Assembly (NCBI GenBank): GCA_963771655.1
Contig: CAVYUG010000006.1
Coordinates: 124,001-188,000, forward strand
DNA length: 64,000 bases
Direction: 5' to 3'
Origin: JAWVFM01 sp963771655
GTDB lineage: Bacteria > Actinomycetota > Thermoleophilia > Solirubrobacterales > 70-9
Shown here: positions 1 through 10,785 of the stretch, one piece after another
Layout of the letters: every line of letters begins with the position of its first letter
Position numbering within the stretch: position 1 is the stretch's first letter
Translations under genes and position numbers: made by a program
The notes under the pieces: generated by a model
Seen by the model: the letters and a program-made list of their open reading frames with translations, nothing else
Told to the model about the DNA's origin: nothing
Database searches by the model: none

Positions 1-144
1 GGCCTGATGCGAACCACCACCACCGACGAGCGCGCGAGGCGGTGGTTCCGCCGCTACTGGACCTTCGGCGTCGGCTCCGGCGCGCACGTGCTCGTCTCCG
101 CGCTCCTCGAGATAGTTCGCGAGGACGCGGAGAAAGCCACCTAG
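1..144 (+). CDS. C-terminal fragment of a probable SRPBCC-type protein
   Basis: An open frame enters from the left edge and stops at TAG 142-144, leaving 47 codons. The tail has an aromatic RRYW segment, a short hydrophobic stretch and an acidic helix ending EIVREDAEKAT. In my experience this resembles the C-terminal helix of SRPBCC/polyketide-cyclase-like proteins, but the domain itself lies outside the window, so the family is a guess. The stop shares a CTAG with the convergent gene ending at 141. Partial at the 5' end. Confidence 0.55.
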   Translation, partial: GLMRTTTTDERARRWFRRYWTFGVGSGAHVLVSALLEIVREDAEKAT

Positions 145-563
145 TCGGCTCGGTCCTCGCGCCTGCCGAGCCCGGCCGCGCTTCGCGCGAACTCAGCCGG
201 CTGGCGAAGCGCTCCGACCGTCGCTTCGAACAGCTCGGCCTGGCGCTCGATGAGCGCGGCTGTCTCGTCGAGCGCGCGCCCCGCGGCCTGCAGCGCCTCG
301 GCCTGACCGCGCATCGCCGCCCCGCTCTGCTCGAGGAGGTCGAACATGGCGTCGAACGGCGCTGCCAGCTGGCCGGCGAGCTCGCGCCGGAGCTCGCGCT
401 CGCGCTCGACGATCTCGCGGATCAGCTCGAGCTGGCGCTGCATGGGCTCGACGAGCTGCTTCGGCACGTCCGACCGACCGGCAAGCGACGCGGCGCTCGA
501 CACGACCGACTCCATCAGCCGCTGCCACTCGTCGAGCAGCTGGCGGGGATCGAGGTCAGCCAT
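141..563 (-). CDS. Phasin-like coiled-coil protein
   Basis: 140 residues starting MADLDPRQLLDEW; the open frame runs further upstream but that part has no protein-like character. From about residue 30 on it is almost entirely amphipathic helix rich in Glu, Arg, Gln, Leu and Ala, with no membrane segment or signal peptide. Length, the DPRQLLDEWQ opening and helix pattern recall polyhydroxyalkanoate-granule phasins and PhaE/PhaM-type partners. A PHA-synthase-like hydrolase lies far away at 58490-59563, so a granule role is possible but not shown. Its stop overlaps the neighbouring convergent stop in a CTAG. Confidence 0.65.
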   Translation of the reverse strand: MADLDPRQLLDEWQRLMESVVSSAASLAGRSDVPKQLVEPMQRQLELIREIVERERELRRELAGQLAAPFDAMFDLLEQSGAAMRGQAEALQAAGRALDETAALIERQAELFEATVGALRQPAEFARSAAGLGRREDRAD

Positions 564-660
564 CGCGAGGCAGCGTACAACGCGGTCCGTAGCCTTCCCG
601 GACCGTGTGCCGTAGGCCGCCCGGATGACGGCCGTGCCGCCGGCTGCCAGGCTGGCGGGC

Positions 661-846
661 ATGCCGACGGTCGATTGCCCGCACTGCGGCGCTCGCAATT
701 TCAGCCTCCGACGCTGGAGAGCCCTGAGCCGCTGCAGCGCCTGCGGAAGGCCGCTGCCCGACGTGGCAACGCGCTTCCCGCCCGCGAGTCCCGAGCGGAC
801 TCAGCTGGGCCCGCGGCGTGACCCTCGGACCACGGGGCAGTCGTAA
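661..846 (+). CDS. Small zinc-ribbon protein
   Basis: A 61-residue frame beginning MPTVDCPHCGARNF. Two CxxC knuckles (CPHC near residue 6 and CSAC near residue 27) are spaced as in a zinc ribbon, followed by a Pro/Arg-rich tail. It is divergent from the coiled-coil gene at 141-563 and ends about 50 nt before ppsA. An upstream in-frame ATG at 625 would add twelve residues without obvious character. Probably structural or nucleic-acid binding; no specific family recognised. Confidence 0.55.
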   Translation: MPTVDCPHCGARNFSLRRWRALSRCSACGRPLPDVATRFPPASPERTQLGPRRDPRTTGQS

Positions 847-883
847 CCCCTACGCATTAGGCTGGCTCGTGGCGCGCGACGGG

Positions 884-889
884 AAGGAG
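884..889 (+). promoter_or_regulatory. Ribosome binding site of ppsA
   Basis: AAGGAG eight bases before ATG 898, a strong match to the anti-Shine-Dalgarno sequence. It fixes the ppsA start and is stronger than most sites in the following operon, where translation appears coupled through overlapping stops and starts. Confidence 0.7.
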
Positions 890-897
890 ATCTGTCG

Positions 898-3336
<2,439 letters not shown>

Positions 3337-3343
3337 CGGGCCC

Positions 3344-4474
3344 GTGGAGGGCGGGCGCATCGAGACGATTGAGCTCGAGGCCCTGGACGGCCTCCTCGAG
3401 GCATTGCGCCGGCGTGGTTACACCGTTGTCGGGCCGACCGTGCGCGACCGCGCGATCGTCTACGAGGAGATCGCCTCCGCCGAGGACCTGCCGGTCGGCT
3501 GGACCGAGCGCCAGGACGGCGGGACGTACCGGCTCGAGCGGCGCGACGACGACGCCCGGTTCGGCTTCGCCGTCGGGCCACATTCCTGGAAGCGCTACCT
3601 GCACCCGCCGGTCATCAGCCTGTGGAAGGCGCGGCGGTCGGCGGACGGCTCCCTCGACGTCACCGAGGAGCCGGACGAGCCGCCGCGCTACGCGTTCGTC
3701 GGCGTGCGGTCTTGCGACCTGCACGCGATCGCGACCCAGGACCGCGTGATGATCGAGGGCGATCACCCCGACCCTCACTACCGCGCTCGGCGCGAGCAGG
3801 CGTTCACACTCGCGATCAACTGCGGGACCGCCGGGGGCACCTGCTTCTGCGTGTCGATGGAAACCGGGCCGAAGGCGACGTTCGGCTTCGACCTCGCGTT
3901 GACCGAGATCATCGAGCCGGGCCGCCACTACTTCACGGTCGAGGTGGGTTCGGATCGCGGGGGGGAGGTGCTCGCGGACGTGCCCCATGCTCCGGCGGGC
4001 GCCGGGGACGAGCGCGCGGCGGCGGAGGTCGTTGAGCGCACGGCCGCGAGCATGGGCCGCGAGCTCGAGACCGACGGGATCAAGGAGCTCCTCTACCGGA
4101 ACTACGAGCACCCGCGCTGGGACGAAGTCTCGGAGCGGTGCCTCACCTGCGGCAACTGCACGATGGTCTGTCCGACGTGCTTCTGCACGACGGTCACGGA
4201 CGTCACCGACCTCGCCGGCACCGAGACCGAGCGCGTGCGGGAGTGGGATTCCTGCTTCACCACGGACTTCACCTACATCCACGGCGGCAGCGTGCGCTCG
4301 TCGAGCCGGTCGCGCTACCGCCAGTGGATGACCCACAAGCTCGCAACCTGGTTCGACCAGTTCGGGAGCTCGGGGTGCGTCGGGTGCGGCCGCTGCATCA
4401 CCTGGTGCCCGGTCGCGATCGACATCACGGAGGAGGCCGCGGTGATCCGCGCGACCGACGGCGAGAAGCGGTGA
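3344..4474 (+). CDS. hydB: Hydrogenase iron-sulfur (beta) subunit, HydB/AsrA-like
   Basis: 376 residues from a GTG start 7 nt after ppsA. The C-terminal third carries two ferredoxin-type cysteine sets, CLTCGNCTMVCPTCFC and GCVGCGRCITWCPVAID, giving two [4Fe-4S] sites. The N-terminal part matches the family of archaeal sulfhydrogenase beta and anaerobic sulfite reductase A subunits, including a VGVRSCDLHAI segment. In group 3b hydrogenases this subunit passes electrons between the flavoprotein and the small subunit. It is cytoplasmic, with no signal peptide. The gene order here (B, G, D, A) is that of archaeal hydBGDA, with one extra gene after B. The stop overlaps the next GTG. Confidence 0.88.
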   Translation: MEGGRIETIELEALDGLLEALRRRGYTVVGPTVRDRAIVYEEIASAEDLPVGWTERQDGGTYRLERRDDDARFGFAVGPHSWKRYLHPPVISLWKARRSADGSLDVTEEPDEPPRYAFVGVRSCDLHAIATQDRVMIEGDHPDPHYRARREQAFTLAINCGTAGGTCFCVSMETGPKATFGFDLALTEIIEPGRHYFTVEVGSDRGGEVLADVPHAPAGAGDERAAAEVVERTAASMGRELETDGIKELLYRNYEHPRWDEVSERCLTCGNCTMVCPTCFCTTVTDVTDLAGTETERVREWDSCFTTDFTYIHGGSVRSSSRSRYRQWMTHKLATWFDQFGSSGCVGCGRCITWCPVAIDITEEAAVIRATDGEKR

Positions 4475-4947
4475 GCGACGTCGGCCGGGGAATCGGCGAG
4501 CTCCTGGCGGAGGTGCCGGCGATGGCGGAGCTCGACGCCGACCACCTCGAGTTCATCGCCGGCTGCGGGCGCATCCGGTCATTCGCGGAAGGCGAGCGAC
4601 TCTTCACTACGGGCGAGCCAGCCGACACCTTCTACGTTCTTCGCCACGGGCGCGTCGCGCTCGAGCTCTTCGTCCCCGGCCGGGGGGAGGTGACGGTGAC
4701 GACGATCGGCGCAGGGGAGCTCGCCGGCTGGTCGTGGCTGATCCCGCCCTACGAGTGGCATCTCGACGCCCGAGCGCTCGAGCGCGGCTCGGCCGTTGAG
4801 TTCGACGGCGCGTGCCTGCGGGGAAAGTTCGACGCTGACCCCGAGCTCGGCTACGAGATGATGAAGCGATTCGCGACGGTCCTTCTCGAGCGCTTGCAGG
4901 AAACCCAGGTGCAGATGCTCGACGTGTACGGCAGTGGCGCCGCCTGA
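4471..4947 (+). CDS. Cyclic-nucleotide-binding-fold protein within the hydrogenase operon
   Basis: 158 residues starting at a GTG that overlaps the hydB stop (GTGA). Residues about 18-125 form one CRP/FNR-type beta-roll (GERLFTTGEPADTFYVLRHG, GEVTVTTIGAGELAGW), followed by a C-terminal helix. There is no helix-turn-helix. The phosphate-binding cassette position reads GELAGWSWLIPPYEWHLDAR rather than the usual GE...PRSAT, so normal cAMP binding is doubtful. Placement between the two electron-transfer subunits suggests a structural or allosteric role in the hydrogenase. The end overlaps the next gene by 14 nt. Confidence 0.85.
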   Translation: MSDVGRGIGELLAEVPAMAELDADHLEFIAGCGRIRSFAEGERLFTTGEPADTFYVLRHGRVALELFVPGRGEVTVTTIGAGELAGWSWLIPPYEWHLDARALERGSAVEFDGACLRGKFDADPELGYEMMKRFATVLLERLQETQVQMLDVYGSGAA

Positions 4948-5779
4948 GCCCGCCGGGCCCATGGTCCCGGTGCCCTACCGGGTCACCGGTCGCACTCAGG
5001 AGACCTCCGACACCTGGACGCTGGAGCTCGAGCCGGCCGGCGATGACGTGACGGCGCCTGGATTCAAGCCCGGTCAGTTCAACATGCTCTACGCGTTCGG
5101 CGCGGGCGAGGTGCCGCTCTCGATCAGCGGCACGGTCCGCGCGGGCGGCCAGCTCGTCCATACCGTGCGCGACGTCGGCGCCGTCACCAGGGCCATCTGC
5201 CGGGCTCGCCCCGGGGCGATGCTCGGGGTGCGGGGGCCATACGGCAGCTCCTGGCCGCTCATCGACGCGGAGGGCCGGGACCTCGTGATCGTCGCCGGCG
5301 GGCTGGGGCTGGCGCCGCTCCGATCGGCGGTGCTCGAGGTCCTCGACGCGCCGGGACGCTGGAACGGAGCCCATCTCCTCTACGGCGGGCGGGAGCCGGA
5401 CCAGCTCCTCTACCGCGAGGAGCTGGGCCGCTGGGCGGCGGCCGGCCTGCCGACGGCGCTCATCGTCGACAACGCCGCAGGAGGCGGGTGGGCGGGCGAC
5501 GTCGGCGTGGTCACCAAGCTGATCGACCGGGCGCCGTTCGACCCCGAGAGCGCCGTGGCGCTGCTCTGCGGGCCCGAGGCCATGATGCGCTTCGCCGCCC
5601 GGGCGCTGCGGACCCGCGGCGTCACTGCCGACAGGATCTACCTCTCGCTCGAGCGCAACATGAAATGCGCCGTCACGCACTGCGGGCGTTGCCAGCTCGG
5701 CCCTTCATTCCTCTGTCGCGAGGGACCCGTCTACCGGCTGTCGGAGGTCGAGCCGTGGCTCGCGATCAGGGAGTTGTGA
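4934..5779 (+). CDS. hydG: Hydrogenase FAD/NAD(P)H (gamma) subunit
   Basis: 281 residues from GTG 4934; ATG 4961 is an alternative start. It is a ferredoxin-NADP reductase-type flavoprotein: an FAD-binding barrel with FKPGQFNMLYAFG and VPLSIS, the NAD(P) domain GGLGLAPLRSAV, and the nucleotide-end motif CGPEAMMRF. A C-terminal cysteine group (MKCAVTHCGRCQLGPSFLC) binds a [2Fe-2S] cluster, as in HydG and dihydroorotate dehydrogenase PyrK. It links hydrogenase to the NAD(P)H pool. The stop TGA overlaps the following ATG. Confidence 0.88.
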   Translation: MAPPEPAGPMVPVPYRVTGRTQETSDTWTLELEPAGDDVTAPGFKPGQFNMLYAFGAGEVPLSISGTVRAGGQLVHTVRDVGAVTRAICRARPGAMLGVRGPYGSSWPLIDAEGRDLVIVAGGLGLAPLRSAVLEVLDAPGRWNGAHLLYGGREPDQLLYREELGRWAAAGLPTALIVDNAAGGGWAGDVGVVTKLIDRAPFDPESAVALLCGPEAMMRFAARALRTRGVTADRIYLSLERNMKCAVTHCGRCQLGPSFLCREGPVYRLSEVEPWLAIREL

Positions 5780-6603
5780 TGAGCGGCGAGCGCAAGCCCA
5801 AGCTCGCGGTCTGGAAGTTCGCCTCCTGCGATGGCTGCCAGCTCAGCCTGCTCGATCTCGAGGAGGAGGTGCTCGCGATTCCGGACGCCGTCGAGGTGGC
5901 GTACTTCCTCGAGGCGACGCGCGCGGAGGTCGCGGGGCCCTACGACCTCTCCCTGGTCGAGGGCTCGATCACCACGCCGCAGGACGCCGAGCGCATCAAG
6001 CGCGTGCGCGACGCGTCCCGGCACCTGGTGACGATCGGGGCCTGCGCGACGGCCGGCGGAATCCAGGGCCTGCGCAACCTCGCGGACACGCCCGAGATGG
6101 TCTCGGCCGTCTATGCGACGCCCGCCTACATCTCCACCCTCGACACCTCCACGCCGATCAGCGATCACGTCGCCGTCGACTTCGAGCTGCAGGGGTGCCC
6201 GATCAACAAGCGGCAGCTGCTCGAGGTCATCGGCGCGTTCCTCGGCGATCGCGCCCCGAACGTGCCGCCGCACAGCGTCTGCATGGAATGCAAGCGCCGC
6301 GGAAACGTCTGCGTGATGGTGGCCCATGGCACGTCGTGCCTGGGGCCGGTGACGCATGCGGGCTGCGGCGCGCTCTGCCCCAGCTACAACCGAGGCTGCT
6401 ACGGCTGCTACGGGCCGATGGAGACGCCCAACGCCCCGTCGCTCACCTCGTGGCTCGGGCGCAACCTCGAGGTTGACGCCGCGGAGCTCCTGCGCGTCTA
6501 CCGGACGTTCAACGCGAACGCTCCGGCGTTTCGCGAGGAGAGCGAGGCGGTGGATGCCGAGGGCGTGCGCGGTCCCGAGCACGGGGCGCGGCGCGGTGCC
6601 TGA
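5779..6603 (+). CDS. hydD: [NiFe] hydrogenase small (delta) subunit
   Basis: 274 residues. The N-terminus has the proximal-cluster motif WKFASCDGCQLSLLDLE, with further ligands in GACATAGGIQGL and LQGCPINKRQL. The C-terminal half supplies two more clusters (CMECKRRGNVC, CLGPVTHAGCGALCPSYNRGCYGCYGP). It belongs to the NADH:ubiquinone oxidoreductase 20-kDa/NiFe small-subunit family. No twin-arginine signal is present, so the enzyme is cytoplasmic, as expected for group 3. ATG 5779 overlaps the hydG stop, and the end overlaps the hydA GTG by 8 nt. Confidence 0.9.
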   Translation: MSGERKPKLAVWKFASCDGCQLSLLDLEEEVLAIPDAVEVAYFLEATRAEVAGPYDLSLVEGSITTPQDAERIKRVRDASRHLVTIGACATAGGIQGLRNLADTPEMVSAVYATPAYISTLDTSTPISDHVAVDFELQGCPINKRQLLEVIGAFLGDRAPNVPPHSVCMECKRRGNVCVMVAHGTSCLGPVTHAGCGALCPSYNRGCYGCYGPMETPNAPSLTSWLGRNLEVDAAELLRVYRTFNANAPAFREESEAVDAEGVRGPEHGARRGA

Positions 6604-7900
6604 CAACGGCGAGCGCACGATCCGGACGAAGGCCCTTGCCCGCGTCGAGGGGGAGGGGGCGATGTTCGTTCGTCTGCGAGGAGGCGAGGTGGTCGATGCC
6701 CGGCTCGAGATCTACGAGCCGCCGCGCCTCTTCGAGGCGCTGCTGCGCGGGCGGGCCTTCGCGGAGGCGCCCGACATCACCGCTCGGATCTGCGGAATCT
6801 GCCCGGTCGCCTACCAGATGAGCGCCTGCCGCGCGATGGAGGACGCGCTGGGCATGAGCCTTCCCGCGCCGGTCGACGAGCTCCGGAGGCTCATCTACTG
6901 CGGGGAGTGGCTCGAGAGCCACACGCTCCACGTCTACATGCTCCACGCGCCGGACTTCCTCTCCTACGAGAGCGCGTGGGCGATGGCGCGCGACCACCCC
7001 GAAGTCGTCGAGCGCGGTCTGCGGACGAAGAAGGTCGGGAACGCGCTGATCGCCCTCGTCGGCGGCCGGGAGATCCATCCGATCAACGTCCGCGTCGGCG
7101 GCTTCTACCGCGCTCCCGGGCGACGGGAGCTCGAGGCGCTTCGTGATCCGCTCAAGCGCGCTCGCGAGGAGGCGATCGAGACCGTGCGCTGGGCGGCGGA
7201 GCTCCCGTTCCCGGATCTCGAGCCCGGCTACGAGTTCGTGGCACTGGAGGGCGACGATGAGCGGTACCCGATCTGCCAGCAGGGGCGGATCGTCTCGTCG
7301 GCCGGGATCGACATCGAGCCGAACGCCTTCGACGAGGTCTTCGAGGAGCGCCACATGGAGCACTCGACCGCCCTGCACTCGGTCGTGCGCGGCCGCGGCT
7401 CATATCTGGCCGGGCCGCTGGCCCGCTTCAACCTCGGTCGTGAGAGGCTCTCCGCGGTCGCCCGGGAGGCGGCGAGCGACGCGGGCATCGGCGACGGCTG
7501 CTCGAACCCCTTCCAGAGCATCGTGGTGCGCAGCGTCGAGATCCTCTACGCGCTCGACGAGGCGTTGCGCCTGATCGACGCCTACGAGCCGCCGGACCCC
7601 CCGGCGATCGAGATCGAGCCGGCGGCCGGGATCGGCCACGGTGTCACCGAGGCTCCGCGCGGCCTCCTCTACCACTCCTACGAGCTGGCTCCCGACGGCA
7701 CGATCGCCCGGGCGCGCATCGTCCCGCCGACCTCGCAGAACCAGCTGGCGATCGAGGAGGACCTGCGCGACTTCGTTGCCGCCAACGCCGCGCTCGACGA
7801 CGAGGAGCTGACGCTGCGCTGCGAGCAGGCGATCCGGAACTACGACCCCTGCATCTCGTGCTCGACCCACTTCCTGCGACTCGAGGTGGATCGCGGGTGA
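6596..7900 (+). CDS. hydA: [NiFe] hydrogenase large (alpha) subunit, group 3b-like
   Basis: 434 residues from GTG 6596, which overlaps the hydD stop. The N-terminal nickel-ligand motif is RICGICPVAYQMSA (Cys 66 and 69) and the C-terminal one is DPCISCSTH (Cys 419 and 422), so all four metal-binding cysteines are present. Nine residues follow the terminal His, a short extension of the kind removed by a maturation protease; the next gene encodes one. The residue normally His four positions after the second Cys of L1 is Tyr here. The subunit set and cytoplasmic character indicate a bidirectional NAD(P)-linked enzyme. Confidence 0.92.
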   Translation: MPDNGERTIRTKALARVEGEGAMFVRLRGGEVVDARLEIYEPPRLFEALLRGRAFAEAPDITARICGICPVAYQMSACRAMEDALGMSLPAPVDELRRLIYCGEWLESHTLHVYMLHAPDFLSYESAWAMARDHPEVVERGLRTKKVGNALIALVGGREIHPINVRVGGFYRAPGRRELEALRDPLKRAREEAIETVRWAAELPFPDLEPGYEFVALEGDDERYPICQQGRIVSSAGIDIEPNAFDEVFEERHMEHSTALHSVVRGRGSYLAGPLARFNLGRERLSAVAREAASDAGIGDGCSNPFQSIVVRSVEILYALDEALRLIDAYEPPDPPAIEIEPAAGIGHGVTEAPRGLLYHSYELAPDGTIARARIVPPTSQNQLAIEEDLRDFVAANAALDDEELTLRCEQAIRNYDPCISCSTHFLRLEVDRG

Positions 7901-8346
7901 GCGCGGTCGTGATCGGCGTGGGGAACACGCTCCGCGGCGACGACGCCGCGGGAATCGAGCTGGCGCGGCGGGTGCGCGAGGAGGCGCACGGCTCGGTTCG
8001 AGTCGTGGAGGTCGAGGGAGAGCCGAGCCGGCTGATCGATGCTTGGGAGGGGGCCGACACCGCCGTGGTGGTCGACGCGGCGGAGCCGCGCGGCCGGGCG
8101 GGGGAGGTCCGGCGGCTCGAAGCCACCGACGCCCCGCTGCCGGCCGGTGCACTCGCGGCCTCGACCCACGCGCTCGACCTCGCCGAGGTGGTCGAGCTGG
8201 CGCGCGCGCTGGGGAGGCTTCCCGGGAGGCTGATCGTCTACGCGATCGAAGGCGCGGGGTTCGAGGCCGGGACGCCGCTCAGCGGAGAGGTAGCGGCCGC
8301 GATCGAGCCCCTCGTCCCCCGCGTGCTCGCCGACGCCGCCGGCTAG
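7897..8346 (+). CDS. Hydrogenase maturation endopeptidase (HycI/HyaD family)
   Basis: 149 residues, starting at GTG 7897 within the hydA stop region (GTGA). The opening IGVGNTLRGDDAAGIELARR is the family signature, with the acidic nickel-sensing residue after LRGDD; a second acidic site lies near VVVVDAAEPRG. The protease trims the C-terminus of the large subunit after nickel insertion. Position directly after hydA supports hydA as substrate. No hyp genes are in the window, so the other maturation factors must lie elsewhere. The stop shares a CTAG with the convergent CBS gene. Confidence 0.88.
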   Translation: MSAVVIGVGNTLRGDDAAGIELARRVREEAHGSVRVVEVEGEPSRLIDAWEGADTAVVVDAAEPRGRAGEVRRLEATDAPLPAGALAASTHALDLAEVVELARALGRLPGRLIVYAIEGAGFEAGTPLSGEVAAAIEPLVPRVLADAAG

Positions 8347-8774
8347 TGGCCGAAGGCGACGGCGGCCGCGATGCTCCGGGCGGAGATCACGCCGGCGGGC
8401 CGCCCGGTGTCCGGCTGCACGGCGATGAGGTGCGAGACGCCGTGCTCGGCCATCAGGGTCGCGGCCCGCTCGAGCGGCTCGTTGGAGGCGACCGTCACGG
8501 GCGCGTTCGTCGCCACATCGCCGGCGGTGAGGGATTCCAGCTTGCCCGCCGTGCGGGCGTTTCGGGCGATGTCCAGGCTCGTCACGATCCCCCACTGGCT
8601 GGCGTCGTCCCCGCCCTCCATGTCGTGCACCACGACCGAGTGAGTGTCGTAGGCCACCATCATCGAAGCGACGTCGGTGAGCTTCGTCTCGGGCCGGCAG
8701 GTGATGACCCCGACGCGCATCGCATTGCTGACCATGGCGTCGGCGAATGCCGGGCCGATGTAGGTGCGCTCCAT
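8343..8774 (-). CDS. CBS-domain-pair protein
   Basis: 143 residues beginning MERTYIGPAFADAMV. Two CBS repeats cover nearly the whole chain: residues about 12-70 (DAMVSNAMRVGVITCRPETKL to WGIVTSLDIAR) and about 80-140 (VATNAPVTVASNEPL to GVISARSIA). Such stand-alone pairs bind adenine nucleotides and often act as energy or redox sensors; mycobacterial Hrp1 is an example induced by hypoxia. A paralogue lies at 19431-19841. It sits between the hydrogenase and POR operons and shares a bidirectional promoter region with the latter. Confidence 0.85.
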   Translation of the reverse strand: MERTYIGPAFADAMVSNAMRVGVITCRPETKLTDVASMMVAYDTHSVVVHDMEGGDDASQWGIVTSLDIARNARTAGKLESLTAGDVATNAPVTVASNEPLERAATLMAEHGVSHLIAVQPDTGRPAGVISARSIAAAVAFGH

Positions 8775-8881
8775 GCCGGAAAGGTATCCAGTTTCGCGCC
8801 GCGTGCCTACGGGATAGTCCGCAACGTGGCGACGTAGTACGGTCGGATGCGCTGCCAAGTGAAAAGCGCAATCCTGGATCC

Positions 8882-10240
8882 GTGAGCGTGGCATCGACCG
8901 CAACCCCGGAGCCAGGTCGCGCAGTCGGCCTGCCCGAGGACCTTCGCCCTGCGCTCGACTCGGATGAAGCGGTCGTCGAGGCGGAGCGCTGCCTCGGCTG
9001 CGGTGGCCCCTACGCGGCCGCCCCCTGCGTCGCCGCGTGTCCAGCCGACATCGACGTCCCGGCCTTCGTCGGTGACATCGCCGCCTCCGACGCCCACGCG
9101 GCCGCGCGAACGATCTTCGCCGAGAACCTCATGGGCGGGACCTGCGGGCGCGTGTGCCCGGTCGAGATCCTCTGCGAGGGCGCCTGCGTGCTCAATGCCG
9201 AGGGGCGCCGCCCGGTCGCGATCGGCCGGCTGCAACGGTTCGCGAGCGAGCGAGCGCTCGCCGCGGGTGAGCGGTTGCGCGAGCCACGGCCGCCCCCCAC
9301 GGGCAAGAGCGTGGCCGTGATCGGCGCGGGCCCGGCCGGCCTCGCGGCCGCCGGGGAGCTGTCACTGCTGGGCCACGACGTCGTCGTCTACGACGAGCGG
9401 CCCGAGCCTGGGGGGCTCGTGCGCTTCGCGATCGCGCCGTTCCGGCAGATGAGCGAGCCTCTTCCAGAGGAGGCTCGCCATATCGAGTCCCTCGGCGTCG
9501 AGCTGCGCCTGGGAAACGCCGTCGACTCGGCCGCGAGGCTGGCGGAGATCTCCGATCGTGCGGACGCGGTGGTGATCGCCGTCGGCATGGGGTCCGACGT
9601 CGACGTCTCCTACCCCGGCGACGACCTCGCGGGCGTGCACGAGTCACTCGACTTCATCGCCCGTCTCAAGACCGGCGACCCGCCCGCCGTGGGCGAGCGC
9701 GTCGTGGTCATCGGCGGCGGCAACACCGCCATCGATTGTGCCCGGGAGGCGCGCCGCCTCGGCGCCGAGGTGGTCACCCTCGCCTACCGCCGGAGCGAGG
9801 AGGAGATGCCCGCCTTCCACCACGAGGTAGAGGAGGCGCGGGCAGAGGACGTCGAGTTCCACTGGCTCGCAAACCCCGTGCGCTTCGTCGGTGAGGAGAG
9901 GGTCACCGGGGTCGTCTGCGTCGAGATGCGGCTGGGGGAGCCCGACGAGAGCGGCCGCCACAAGCCCGAGGTGGTGCCCGGAAGCGAGTTCGTGATCTCG
10001 GCCGACACCGCCATCAAGGCGATCGGCCAGCGGCCGCGCGGCGACTTCGTCTCGTGGATCGAGGGGCTCAAGGCCGAACGGGGCCGGATCGTCGTCGACC
10101 CGGAGACGGGCGCCACGGGCAACCCGAAATTCTTCGCCGCCGGCGACGCGGTGAGCGGTGGATCGATCGTCGTCGAGGCCGTCAAGGGAGCGAAGGCCGC
10201 CGCCCGAGGCGTGGACGCCCTGTTCGGGAGCGCAACATGA
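8882..10240 (+). CDS. GltD-like NADPH oxidoreductase, probably the electron partner of POR
   Basis: About 452 residues from GTG 8882 (GTG 8888 is also possible). The N-terminus has two cysteine groups (CLGCGGPYAAAPCVAACP and CGRVCPVEILCEGAC) for [4Fe-4S] clusters. They are followed by an FAD site GAGPAGLAAAGELSLLGHD and an NADPH site GGGNTAIDCAREARRLGAE, the architecture of glutamate synthase small subunit and NfnB-type proteins. No glutamate synthase large subunit is nearby; instead porG starts inside its stop (ATGA). It most likely moves electrons between NADPH and ferredoxin or POR. Confidence 0.85.
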   Translation: MSVASTATPEPGRAVGLPEDLRPALDSDEAVVEAERCLGCGGPYAAAPCVAACPADIDVPAFVGDIAASDAHAAARTIFAENLMGGTCGRVCPVEILCEGACVLNAEGRRPVAIGRLQRFASERALAAGERLREPRPPPTGKSVAVIGAGPAGLAAAGELSLLGHDVVVYDERPEPGGLVRFAIAPFRQMSEPLPEEARHIESLGVELRLGNAVDSAARLAEISDRADAVVIAVGMGSDVDVSYPGDDLAGVHESLDFIARLKTGDPPAVGERVVVIGGGNTAIDCAREARRLGAEVVTLAYRRSEEEMPAFHHEVEEARAEDVEFHWLANPVRFVGEERVTGVVCVEMRLGEPDESGRHKPEVVPGSEFVISADTAIKAIGQRPRGDFVSWIEGLKAERGRIVVDPETGATGNPKFFAAGDAVSGGSIVVEAVKGAKAAARGVDALFGSAT

Positions 10241-10785
10241 TCGAGGTCCGCTGGCACGCGCGCGCCGGTCAGGGCGCGAAGACCGCCTCGCAGCTGCTGG
10301 CGCTTGCCGAGATGCGCGAGGGCCGGTTCGTCCAGGCCTTTCCGGAGTACGGGCCCGAGCGCGGAGGGGCCCCGATTCGCGCCTACACCCGTATCGACGA
10401 CCGGCCGATCCGCCGGCGCTATCCGATCACCCGCCCTGACGCGGTGGTGGCGATCGAGCCCTCGCTGCTCACCGAGGTCGACGTCGGCGAGGGGCTGGAG
10501 CCCGGCGGGATGCTGATCGTGAACTCGCCCGCGCCGCCTGAGGGCCTCAGCTGGGACGGCGCCCCGCTCGTCGTCGACGCCGCCTCGATCGCCGGCCCGC
10601 GCTACGTGAACGTCGTCATGCTCGGCGCTCTGGCGGGGTCGCTGGGCCATCCGTCGCTCGATGAGCTCACGGCGGCCGCGCGCAAGCTCTTCGCGGCCAA
10701 GGTCGGCGCCGAGACGACCGCTGAGATCGAGGCCGCGATAGCCGACGGACACGCGGGGGTTGCCGCGGTGGGGGCCGGACGATGA
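10237..10785 (+). CDS. porG: 2-oxoacid:ferredoxin oxidoreductase gamma subunit
   Basis: 182 residues, with ATG 10237 overlapping the upstream stop. The N-terminal RWHARAGQGAKTASQLLA and FPEYGPERGGAPIRAY motifs define the POR/KOR gamma domain. In the four-subunit enzyme this domain helps bind coenzyme A and hold the complex together. The gene order G-D-A-B is that of pyruvate and isovalerate ferredoxin oxidoreductases. The substrate cannot be fixed from sequence alone; pyruvate is favoured by the nearby PEP synthase. The stop overlaps the porD ATG (ATGA). Confidence 0.9.
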   Translation: MIEVRWHARAGQGAKTASQLLALAEMREGRFVQAFPEYGPERGGAPIRAYTRIDDRPIRRRYPITRPDAVVAIEPSLLTEVDVGEGLEPGGMLIVNSPAPPEGLSWDGAPLVVDAASIAGPRYVNVVMLGALAGSLGHPSLDELTAAARKLFAAKVGAETTAEIEAAIADGHAGVAAVGAGR

